Of a DNA stretch of 21,863 bases, positions 14,891-20,669 are shown piece by piece. Positions within the stretch are counted from its first letter, which is position 1. The number at the start of each line of letters is the position of its first letter. Below the pieces are notes generated by a model. It was not told where the DNA came from, did no database searches, and saw only the letters and a program-made list of their open reading frames with translations. Source of the DNA: an uncultured Senegalimassilia sp. (GTDB taxonomy: Bacteria; Actinomycetota; Coriobacteriia; Coriobacteriales; Eggerthellaceae); contig NZ_CAKTYH010000021.1 of assembly GCF_934632265.1 (NCBI RefSeq), positions 1 to 21,863 of the forward strand, in the 5' to 3' direction. The position numbers and the translations under genes were made by a program.

Positions 14891-14942
14891 CGGCCGCAGC
14901 GGGAAAACGCTGCGGCCGTTCGTGCGGCTGCGCTGCAGCCGC
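14891..14942 (+). promoter_or_regulatory. Intercistronic tandem hairpins between the two feoA genes
   Basis: Hairpin 1: CGGCCGCAGCG (14891-14901), loop GGAAAA, complement 14908-14918 (11 bp perfect). Hairpin 2: GCGGCTGC (14924-14931), loop GCT, complement 14935-14942 (8 bp). The left arm of hairpin 1 can instead pair with CGCTGCAGCCG (14931-14941) with one mismatch, so two exclusive folds exist. No T tract follows. Could be an attenuator, processing site or RNA-stability element. Confidence 0.5.
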
Positions 14943-14989
14943 CAGTATAAGGGCTGGAGAGAAGCACAAGAAAGCGAGGATAGGGCTAG

Positions 14990-15226
14990 ATGGCCGAGAC
15001 TCAGGGCAAAACGCTGCGTGATGTGCAGATCGGCGAATCTGCTACGGTGCGCCGCCTTAGCGGAGAGGGCGCGCTCAAGCGCCACATCATGGACATGGGC
15101 ATCACGAAAGGCGTTGAGGTGTACGTGCGCAAGGTGGCGCCGCTTGGAGACCCGATCGAGGTGACGGTTCGCGGTTACGAGCTGTCGCTGCGCAAAAGCG
15201 AGGCGGAGTGCATCCTCGTCGACTAG
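14990..15226 (+). CDS. feoA: FeoA-domain ferrous iron transport protein 2
   Basis: A 78-residue FeoA protein: TLRDVQIGESATVRRLSGEG, ALKRHIMDMGITKGVEVYVR, DPIEVTVRGYELSLRKSEAE. This is the standard FeoA length and a better family match than the first copy, with the typical LSGEG, RHIMDMG and YELSLRK blocks. It lies 129 nt after feoA 1 and 191 nt before feoB, with a terminator in the latter gap. Two different FeoA proteins with one FeoB is a known arrangement in Gram-positive bacteria. They may have separate roles in the FeoB complex. Confidence 0.9.
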   Translation: MAETQGKTLRDVQIGESATVRRLSGEGALKRHIMDMGITKGVEVYVRKVAPLGDPIEVTVRGYELSLRKSEAECILVD

Positions 15227-15270
15227 CGTGTACGCCGGCGTAGCAGCCGGTGTGTCGACTGTCGATGGGC

Positions 15271-15294
15271 AATGGCGCGAGTGCGCCGTTTTTT
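15271..15294 (+). terminator. Intrinsic terminator after the feoA pair
   Basis: AATGGCGC (15271-15278), loop GAGT, GCGCCGTT (15283-15290): 8 bp with one G-T pair, running into six T at 15289-15294. It should end or attenuate transcription before feoB, implying feoB has its own start or is reached by readthrough. A separate palindrome TACGCCGGCGTA lies at 15231-15242. Confidence 0.7.
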
Positions 15295-15300
15295 ACCGGA

Positions 15301-15322
15301 CCGAGTTACCGTAACCTAACTC
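15301..15322 (+). promoter_or_regulatory. DtxR/IdeR-like iron box upstream of feoB
   Basis: GAGTTACCGTAACCTAACTC (15303-15322) has 6-bp inverted arms. Read on the - strand over 15301-15319, TTAGGTTACGGTAACTCGG matches 13 of 19 positions of the DtxR/IdeR consensus TTAGGTTAGSCTAACCTAA. It sits about 100 nt before feoB, just after the terminator, where a repressor could control a feoB promoter. I could not place the -35 and -10 with confidence. The obvious candidate regulator is encoded at 19097. Confidence 0.5.
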
Positions 15323-15417
15323 AAAATAGGCTTCTGACCTGGGATTACAAGACATTGAAAGATATCTCATCACGCGACAGCATAAGAAGCCGGATCGATT
15401 CGCAAGAAAGGTAGATC

Positions 15418-18012
15418 ATGGGAATCTGCATTGCCCTTGCCGGCAACCCGAACTGCGGCAAGACGACGATGTTCAACGACCTGACGGGTGCCAACCAATA
15501 CGTTGGCAACTGGCCGGGCGTCACCGTCGAGAAGAAGGAAGGCAAGTACACGCGCGACAAGGACGTGACCATCACGGACTTGCCGGGCATCTACTCGCTG
15601 TCCCCGTATTCGCCCGAGGAGATCGTGGCGCGCGATTACCTGCTCGAGGGCGGCCCCGACGCCGTCATCAACCTGGTGGACGCCACCAACCTTGAGCGCA
15701 ACCTGTATCTGACCAGCCAGATTCTGAACCTGGGCGTTCCGGTCGTGATCGCCCTGAACATGATGGACCTGGTGGAGAAGAACGGCGACAAGATCGACGT
15801 CGACGGCCTGTCCCGCGAACTCGGGTGCCCCATCGTCCCCACCTCGGCGCTGAAGGGCCGCGGCATGGAGGACGTGGTCAAGGCCGCCATCGATGCTGCT
15901 CGAAGCAATAAGATCCCCGCGTCGCAGATGAAGTTCGACGCCGCCGTCGAGGAAGCGCTCGTCAAGATCGAGGGCGTGCTCGGCGACAAGGTAGCCTCCA
16001 ACGCGGCTCGTTGGTATGCCATCAAGCTGTTCGAGGCCGAGGACAAGACCATCGCCGACCTTAAGCTTTCCCAGGCCGACCTGGACGCCATCGCCGCTAT
16101 ACGCACCTCCATCGAGGACAAGCTCGATGACGATACCGAGTCCATCATCACCGCCGAGCGCTATGACGCCATCAGCCACGTCGTGGACAAGACCGTCAAG
16201 CGTACGCGCACGGGCCTGACCACCTCGCAGAAGATCGACCGCGTGGTCACCAACCGTTGGCTGGGCCTGCCCATCTTCGTCGTCATCATGTTCTTCGTGT
16301 ACTGGCTGGCGGTTTCCGTCGGCGGCGGTGTGGTGACCGACTGGGCCAATGACGGCATCTCCGGCGATGGCTGGCTCTACACCGGCAACGCCGCGTTCGA
16401 CGAGGCAACCGAGGAATACGAGGACGCGCATTCCCAGGTCGTCGCCTATGTCGAGAACATCTTGGGCGAGGACGAGGAATCCGAGCTGCCTTCCGACGAA
16501 TCTCAGGAAGTGCTCGACGCCTTGGCTGCGGAGGAGCCCGAAGCTCCCGAAGACGACGCCGATGCGGACGCCGTAGCGGAGTACGAGGACGCCCTGGCCG
16601 AATACGAGGAGGCGCAGGCCGTCGTCGCCGACTTCGATGAGCAGGCGCAATCCTCGCATGCCGTGGCCACCATGGAGGTGGAGGACGAGGACGGCAACGT
16701 TCAGGAGCAGTCCATCACCTTCGCCGATTACCAGAAGGCGCTTGAGGTGGAAGAGCCCGATCCGTCCGACGGCACGTGGGGCCTGTGGATCCCGGGTCTG
16801 GGCGCCATCATCGCCGATGCCATGGAGTCCGCCGATGTCGCGCCGTGGCTGCAGTCCCTTGTCAACGACGGCATCGTCTCCGGCGTCGGCGCCGTCATCG
16901 GCTTCATCCCGCAGATGGTCATCCTGTTCCTGCTGCTGGGCATCCTGGAGTTGTGCGGCTACATGTCCCGCGTCGCGTTCATCATGGACCGCATCTTCCG
17001 CAAGTTCGGCCTGTCCGGCAAGTCGTTCATCCCGATGCTCATCGCCTCCGGCTGCGGCGTGCCCGCCGTCATGTCCACCAAGACCATCGAAAACGAGATG
17101 GACCGTCGCATGACCATCATGACCACCACGATGATCCCGTGCGGCGCTAAGATGCCCATCATCGCGCTCGTGTTCGGCGCGCTGGCATCCGGCGACTCCT
17201 CGGCGACGTGGTACGTGGCCCCCATGTTCTACTTCCTGGGCGTCATCGCCATCATCCTGTCCGGTATCATGCTGAAGAAGACCAAGCTGTTCGCCGGCGA
17301 GGCAACCCCGTTCGTCATGGAGCTGCCCGAGTACCATATGCCTACGGTGAAGTCCATCCTGCTGTCCATGTGGGAGCGTGTGAAGGGCTACATCATCAAG
17401 GCAGGTACCATCATCTTCCTGTCCACCATCGTCATCTGGTTCCTCATGAACTTCGGCGATGCGGGCGCGGGCTTCGGCCTGCTCGACCCCGATGCGCCCG
17501 ACTACATGGAGCACAGCCTCATGGCCGGCCTGGGCAACCTGCTTGCCTGGATCTTCGCCCCGCTGGGCTTCGATAACTGGCAGGCCACGGCGACCGCCGT
17601 CACCGGCCTGGTGGCCAAGGAGAACGTCGTTGCCACCGTGGGCATCATCACGCAGCTGGCCGATTACGGCGAGGCTGACCCGCAGCTGTGGTTCGGCTTC
17701 CTGCAGATGCTCGGCGGCTCCACCGCAGCCGTGGTCGCGTTCTGCGCGTTCAACCTGCTGTGCGCGCCGTGCTTCGCCGCCATGGGCACCATCCGCCAGC
17801 AGCAGAACTCCCCGAAGTGGTTCTGGATCACCATCGGCTACCTGTGCGGCTTCGCCTGGTGCGTGGGCACCATGCTTTACCAGTTCGTCGGCCTTGCCAC
17901 CGGCGAGGTTGAGTTCAACGTGTTCACCGTGGTGGCCATCGTTATCGCCGCCGCCATGCTGTTCCAGATTTTCCGCCCCATGCCCAAGCGTGAGGAGAAG
18001 CAGGAGAAGTAA
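15418..18012 (+). CDS. feoB: Ferrous iron transport protein B with acidic loop insertion
   Basis: An 864-residue membrane transporter for Fe(II). The N-terminal G domain has G1 GNPNCGKTT (9-17), the G2 Thr in NWPGVTVE, G3 DLPG (54-57), G4 NMMD (114-117) and G5 TSALKG (142-147), then the FeoB helical spacer. The membrane domain begins near residue 280 and includes the two Gate motifs (IPQMVILFLLLGILELCGYM, SGCGVPAVMSTKTIENEMDR). Between the first helix and the next, about residues 327-450 form a Glu/Asp-rich insertion not present in typical 700-770-residue FeoB. Start ATG 15418 follows GAAAGGTAG. It works with the two FeoA proteins upstream and the Cys-rich peptide downstream. Confidence 0.95.
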   Translation: MGICIALAGNPNCGKTTMFNDLTGANQYVGNWPGVTVEKKEGKYTRDKDVTITDLPGIYSLSPYSPEEIVARDYLLEGGPDAVINLVDATNLERNLYLTSQILNLGVPVVIALNMMDLVEKNGDKIDVDGLSRELGCPIVPTSALKGRGMEDVVKAAIDAARSNKIPASQMKFDAAVEEALVKIEGVLGDKVASNAARWYAIKLFEAEDKTIADLKLSQADLDAIAAIRTSIEDKLDDDTESIITAERYDAISHVVDKTVKRTRTGLTTSQKIDRVVTNRWLGLPIFVVIMFFVYWLAVSVGGGVVTDWANDGISGDGWLYTGNAAFDEATEEYEDAHSQVVAYVENILGEDEESELPSDESQEVLDALAAEEPEAPEDDADADAVAEYEDALAEYEEAQAVVADFDEQAQSSHAVATMEVEDEDGNVQEQSITFADYQKALEVEEPDPSDGTWGLWIPGLGAIIADAMESADVAPWLQSLVNDGIVSGVGAVIGFIPQMVILFLLLGILELCGYMSRVAFIMDRIFRKFGLSGKSFIPMLIASGCGVPAVMSTKTIENEMDRRMTIMTTTMIPCGAKMPIIALVFGALASGDSSATWYVAPMFYFLGVIAIILSGIMLKKTKLFAGEATPFVMELPEYHMPTVKSILLSMWERVKGYIIKAGTIIFLSTIVIWFLMNFGDAGAGFGLLDPDAPDYMEHSLMAGLGNLLAWIFAPLGFDNWQATATAVTGLVAKENVVATVGIITQLADYGEADPQLWFGFLQMLGGSTAAVVAFCAFNLLCAPCFAAMGTIRQQQNSPKWFWITIGYLCGFAWCVGTMLYQFVGLATGEVEFNVFTVVAIVIAAAMLFQIFRPMPKREEKQEK

Positions 18013-18104
18013 CCTCGTGCAGGTCTTTTGGGACCGCATCGGATCCGACCGCGTTTGATCCGGTAGCGTACTCGGACGGCTTAGCCGGACCGTGCGATGA
18101 TCAT

Positions 18105-18140
18105 GCGGGACGTCGCCTTCGGGTGGCGTCCCGCTTTCGT
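18105..18140 (+). terminator. Intrinsic terminator after feoB
   Basis: GCGGGACGTCGCC (18105-18117) pairs with GGTGGCGTCCCGC (18122-18134) around a stable TTCG tetraloop, 13 bp with two G-T pairs, followed by TTTCGTT. A weak -10-like TATTAT (18147-18152) follows and could start transcription of the small Cys-rich gene. Confidence 0.7.
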
Positions 18141-18216
18141 TCGTAGTATTATCCAAGGGAAACAATTTACCTGCGCGCCGTCTGCGGCGCGCGCAGCGTG
18201 GGAAAGGAGTCGGACC

Positions 18217-18435
18217 ATGATCTTGGGTTTGGAGTTCAACCTGTCGACTGCGGTGGTCCTGCTGATCGTGGCGGCTTGGGCGGTGTGGGCCGTGCACCGT
18301 CTGTGGAGCCGCGGCATGTGCGATTGCCATGCCGACAGCCCGCGCGGCTGCTCGGGCAGCTGCGGCGGGTGCACGGGGTGCAGCGCCGCGGCGCGCATGG
18401 CCGCCGACATGGGCAAGGCCGTGTCCGGGAAATAG
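18217..18435 (+). CDS. FeoB-associated Cys-rich membrane protein
   Basis: A 72-residue peptide from ATG 18217 with GGAAAGGAG 7 nt upstream. One membrane helix (about 10-30, STAVVLLIVAAWAVWAVHRL) is followed by a cytoplasmic tail with six Cys (35, 37, 45, 49, 52, 55) in CDCHADS...GCSGSCGGCTGC. This is the layout of the FeoB-associated Cys-rich family, which may bind iron or stabilise FeoB. Separated from feoB by 204 nt and a terminator. An in-frame upstream reading from 18097 would run over that terminator and is rejected. Confidence 0.85.
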   Translation: MILGLEFNLSTAVVLLIVAAWAVWAVHRLWSRGMCDCHADSPRGCSGSCGGCTGCSAAARMAADMGKAVSGK

Positions 18436-18480
18436 GCAAGCCGGGGGCCGGGCTCGCGGTTTCGAAGGTGCAGCTAAGGG

Positions 18481-18507
18481 AAAGGGTCGGCTTGGTGCCG
18501 GCCCTTT
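18481..18507 (+). terminator. Intrinsic terminator after the Cys-rich peptide gene
   Basis: AAAGGGTCGGC (18481-18491), loop TTGGT, GCCGGCCCTTT (18497-18507): 11-bp stem with one G-T pair ending in TTT. The short T tract makes it moderate, but stem and position 45 nt after the stop fit a terminator. Confidence 0.6.
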
Positions 18508-18544
18508 CGCATGCATGGCGGTCTTTTGGTCGAGGAGATCCGGG

Positions 18545-18599
18545 CATGTGGCGCAGCCGTCTCTGCGCTACAGGGGCCGAGACATGTGGCGCAGCCGTC
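18545..18599 (+). repeat. 17-bp direct repeat, two copies
   Basis: CATGTGGCGCAGCCGTC occurs at 18545-18561 and 18583-18599, 38 nt apart. Both are followed by a CTGCG (after one extra T in the first copy). Not part of a recognised gene. Function unknown: could be protein binding sites or a small duplication. Confidence 0.7.
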
Positions 18600-18625
18600 C
18601 TGCGATATCCTGGCGGCAGGGGAGG

Positions 18626-18724
18626 TTCGCATGCGAAGCGCTCGAATGGGCTTGGAAACCAAACGGAAACGGGAAGCCCGTCGGTTCCCGTGTCGAACGC
18701 AGACGAAGCGTTCGAATGAACTTG
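18626..18724 (+). repeat. Diverged 21-bp direct repeat plus palindromes
   Basis: The segments at 18634-18654 and 18704-18724 match at 18 of 21 positions (core CGAAGCG-Y-TCGAATG-RR-CTTG), 70 nt apart. Next to the first is a perfect palindrome TTCGCATGCGAA (18626-18637). Between them lies a hairpin ACGGGAA/TTCCCGT (18669-18691). With the 17-bp repeats just upstream, this non-coding zone is organised as repeated elements ahead of the promoter at 18783. Confidence 0.5.
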
Positions 18725-18782
18725 AGAGTGAAAACGTGCGAATCAAAAAGGTTACCCTGGAGAACTTTCTTTCAAAAAGTTA

Positions 18783-18811
18783 TTGACGGCATACTTAAGT
18801 TACCCTATACT
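18783..18811 (+). promoter_or_regulatory. Near-consensus housekeeping promoter
   Basis: TTGACG (18783-18788), exactly 17 nt, TATACT (18806-18811), with an A/T-rich tract upstream (TTTCTTTCAAAAAGTT). The best promoter visible in the window. Transcription should begin about 18817-18819. No recognised gene follows directly, which points to the predicted RNA below. Confidence 0.7.
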
Positions 18812-18813
18812 GA
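18795..18813 (+). promoter_or_regulatory. DtxR-like iron box overlapping the promoter
   Basis: TTAAGTTACCCTATACTGA matches the DtxR/IdeR 19-bp consensus at 13 positions and shares AGTTACC with the feoB-upstream box. It covers the spacer and the -10, a position where a bound repressor would block RNA polymerase. The DtxR-family gene is 280 nt downstream. Confidence 0.4.
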
Positions 18814-18816
18814 CAA

Positions 18817-19040
18817 ATGTCGATGGCAAGCGTTCCCCCTTCGCTGAAGCCATCAGACTCCTCTCTTTCTTTGCTGACCCGGCGTCGAGGCTCTTCTCGT
18901 CTGGCCCCGTCGCATCAGCAGGCCGACGAGGGTTCCATACCCCCCCTCTCCACCCTCGTCGGCCACATCCCCTCTCTCGCAAAACGAATCATGGTTCAAC
19001 GAGCCGATTGAGCAGCTCGATTGCGCAGGTGTGCGCTTTT
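18817..19040 (+). ncRNA. Candidate iron-regulated C-rich small RNA (or leaderless small ORF)
   Basis: Predicted transcript of about 220 nt between the strong promoter and a weak terminator-like hairpin (GCGCA/TGCGC, 19023-19036, then TTTT). It contains a perfect 13-bp stem (GGCCGACGAGGGT 18921-18933 with 18952-18964). The 18-nt loop TCCATACCCCCCCTCTCC has seven consecutive C, and further C runs lie near 18835 and 18967. Such C-rich single strands are typical of small RNAs that mask G-rich ribosome sites, and several genes here have GGGGG sites (cpaB, tadC, exopolyphosphatase). Alternative: ATG 18817 lies at the predicted transcription start and opens a 64-codon leaderless frame to 19011. Its product is Ser/Pro/Arg-rich and not recognisable. 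No family match is claimed. Confidence 0.4.
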
Positions 19041-19061
19041 CGGCGTTATGCTGTCGCCCTG

Positions 19062-19070
19062 TGGTACTAT
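19062..19070 (+). promoter_or_regulatory. Extended -10 promoter of the DtxR-family gene
   Basis: TGGTACTAT is an extended -10 (TG-N-TACTAT) 26 nt before the start codon. No clear -35 is seen, as expected for extended -10 promoters. Transcription would begin about 19076-19078, giving a short leader with AAAGGAGGG. Confidence 0.45.
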
Positions 19071-19096
19071 GGGGTCACGTATGAAAGGAGGGCCCA

Positions 19097-19477
19097 ATGG
19101 AGAAGATGTCCAAATCGCACGAGGATTACCTTGAGGCCATCGTAATGCTCGGGGGCACCACGGAGGTGTCCGTCCGATCTGTCGACATCGCCAACAAAAT
19201 GGGCGTTTCCAAGGCTTCCGTGAACAAGGCGGTCACCGCGCTGAAGGAGAAGGCGCTCGCCGAGCAGCCGTATTACGGCGACGTCACCCTCACCGAGGCT
19301 GGCTTTGCTTACGGCACGGCTATCTATGAGCGTCATTGCATGCTTTCGAAGTTCCTGCACAAGGAGCTGGGCATTCCCGAGGACGTCGCCGAGAACGAGG
19401 CCTGCCTTATGGAACACGCCATCAGCGACGATTCGTTCGAGAAATGGAGAGCTTATATTAAAAAGCTCGACCTCTAA
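19097..19477 (+). CDS. DtxR/MntR-family metal-dependent repressor
   Basis: A 126-residue regulator. The N-terminal winged helix-turn-helix (SVRSVDIANKMGVSKASVNK, AVTALKEKALAEQPYYGDVT) is followed by the metal-binding dimerisation domain (TAIYERHCMLSKFLHKELG, EACLMEHAISDDSFEKW). The C-terminal SH3-like domain of DtxR is missing, as in MntR. By alignment from memory, the metal ligands are Asp10, Cys103, Glu106 and His107, with His80 also conserved. Asp10 resembles MntR, while Cys103-Glu106-His107 resembles DtxR. Placed beside the feo genes and near two DtxR-like boxes, it most likely represses iron uptake when metal is plentiful. AAAGGAGGG lies 6 nt before ATG 19097. Confidence 0.88.
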   Translation: MEKMSKSHEDYLEAIVMLGGTTEVSVRSVDIANKMGVSKASVNKAVTALKEKALAEQPYYGDVTLTEAGFAYGTAIYERHCMLSKFLHKELGIPEDVAENEACLMEHAISDDSFEKWRAYIKKLDL

Positions 19478-19516
19478 GGGCGCGATCCGCCCATCGCTGA
19501 AGCTAAACCGCATGCC

Positions 19517-19551
19517 AACCGCCCGTTTCCCCATCGGAGACGGGCGGTTTT
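19517..19551 (+). terminator. Intrinsic terminator after the DtxR-family gene
   Basis: AACCGCCCGTTTCC (19517-19530), loop CCATC, GGAGACGGGCGGTT (19536-19549): 14-bp stem with one G-T pair, running into TTTT. A strong terminator closing the iron cluster. The A residues on its left side also allow bidirectional action. Confidence 0.85.
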
Positions 19552-19587
19552 GCATCTTGGACGTCGGCGGCGCGGCTTCGCTCGATG

Positions 19588-19596
19588 TGCTATCCT
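19588..19596 (+). promoter_or_regulatory. Possible extended -10 promoter of the FtsB-like gene
   Basis: TGCTATCCT (TG-N-TATCCT) lies 65 nt before the start codon, after the terminator, in the expected place. No -35 is recognisable. Confidence 0.35.
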
Positions 19597-19661
19597 AGCC
19601 AATGCTTCTTGCATCAAATCACACACTTAATCGAACCACATGCGCTAAGGGGCGGTCATCC

Positions 19662-20651
19662 ATGTCACGGCAAGCTCATATCCTCTCGTTCGACGACGTC
19701 AAGCGAGGCGGTTCCCGTTACCCAGAAAACCAGCATCGCGACCGGGCGGAGCGCTCGCAGGCGGGTCGCACCCGTGCAGGCCAGCGCCCCTCGCAGGCCC
19801 CGCGTCGTCAAAGCTCGCCGTTGCTGTCCTATCTTTCCGAGGACGCGTTCGCGCAGCCGTATTCCGAAGAGGACGGCTTCCAGCATCCGGCCTCGCAGCG
19901 TCGCAGCGCCTCCCGTGCTTCCCGCAACCGTAGCGAAGCCGCTGCCGAGCGCCGCCGCTCCTCCCGCGTTTCCTCTGCCTCAGCGTCAGGCGAACGCGAC
20001 CAGGAAGCGGCGGAAGGCCAGATCACGGCAGCAGATCGCCGTCGCGCCAAGGCGAAGGCCCGCGCCAAGGCCAAGGCCGGCCGTGCGTTCGAGAAGCAGT
20101 TCGGCGGCCAGGCCCCCGAAAGCGATGATTCCCCGCGCGCAGCCGTGTACAAGGGGCAGATGGGCGCAAGCCAGCGCCGCGCCCAGCGCATGCAGGCCGA
20201 TGAGTCGGCGCCGTCGCGCAACCGTCGACGTGCGCGTTTCTCCAAAGAGGCCCTTGCAAGCGCCATGGGCTCCCGCACGTTCATGATCGGGGCCGCCGTG
20301 GCGGCGTGCCTGGTCCTGTCCACGGTGTTCCTGTATCCCACCGCGCAGCGTTACTATTGCAGCGTGCGCGACCACGACAAGCTGGTCATCGAATACGATG
20401 CGCTCGTCGATCGCAATCAGGAGCTGCAATCCGACGTCGACTCCCTGCAAACGGACGCCGGCGTCGAGCAGCGCGCCCACGAGCAGCTCGGTTGGGTGAA
20501 GAAAGGCGAGGAATCCGCCAACGTGCGCGGTTTGAACCTTGAGGAAACCCAGCAGGGCTCCACCATCACGCCCAACATCTCCTCCGATAGCGTGCAGGCG
20601 CCCGATACGTGGTACTCGCCGCTGCTCGATCTGGTGTTCGGGTACAAATAA
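19662..20651 (+). CDS. FtsB/DivIC-like septum formation protein with long disordered N-terminus
   Basis: A 329-residue protein. ATG 19662 is chosen for its AAGGGGCGG site; an in-frame start at 19602 has none. Residues 1-200 are Arg/Ser/Ala/Gln-rich and probably disordered, with a basic RRAKAKARAKAKAGRAFEKQ tract. A single membrane helix follows (about 207-226, FMIGAAVAACLVLSTVFLYP). After it comes a coiled coil with the FtsB/DivIC pattern (DHDKLVIEYDALVDRNQELQ...QRAHEQLGWVKKGEE). Such bitopic proteins form the FtsL-FtsB(DivIC)-FtsQ complex that activates septal wall synthesis. Typical FtsB is about 100-150 residues, so the cytoplasmic tail is exceptional. The exopolyphosphatase gene follows after 18 nt, a common pairing in actinobacteria. 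Confidence 0.8.
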   Translation: MSRQAHILSFDDVKRGGSRYPENQHRDRAERSQAGRTRAGQRPSQAPRRQSSPLLSYLSEDAFAQPYSEEDGFQHPASQRRSASRASRNRSEAAAERRRSSRVSSASASGERDQEAAEGQITAADRRRAKAKARAKAKAGRAFEKQFGGQAPESDDSPRAAVYKGQMGASQRRAQRMQADESAPSRNRRRARFSKEALASAMGSRTFMIGAAVAACLVLSTVFLYPTAQRYYCSVRDHDKLVIEYDALVDRNQELQSDVDSLQTDAGVEQRAHEQLGWVKKGEESANVRGLNLEETQQGSTITPNISSDSVQAPDTWYSPLLDLVFGYK

Positions 20652-20669
20652 CCAGGCAAGGGGGTTGCT

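Noticed and set aside
15370..18516. Very long open frame on the - strand opposite feoB
   Set aside because: It is antisense to a complete FeoB with all motifs. The product is a Gly/His/Arg-rich low-complexity string typical of high-GC shadow frames, without a ribosome site.
18511..18786. 91-codon frame after the Cys-rich gene terminator
   Set aside because: Starts 4 nt after a terminator, has no ribosome site, runs through direct repeats and the promoter -35, and shows no domain.
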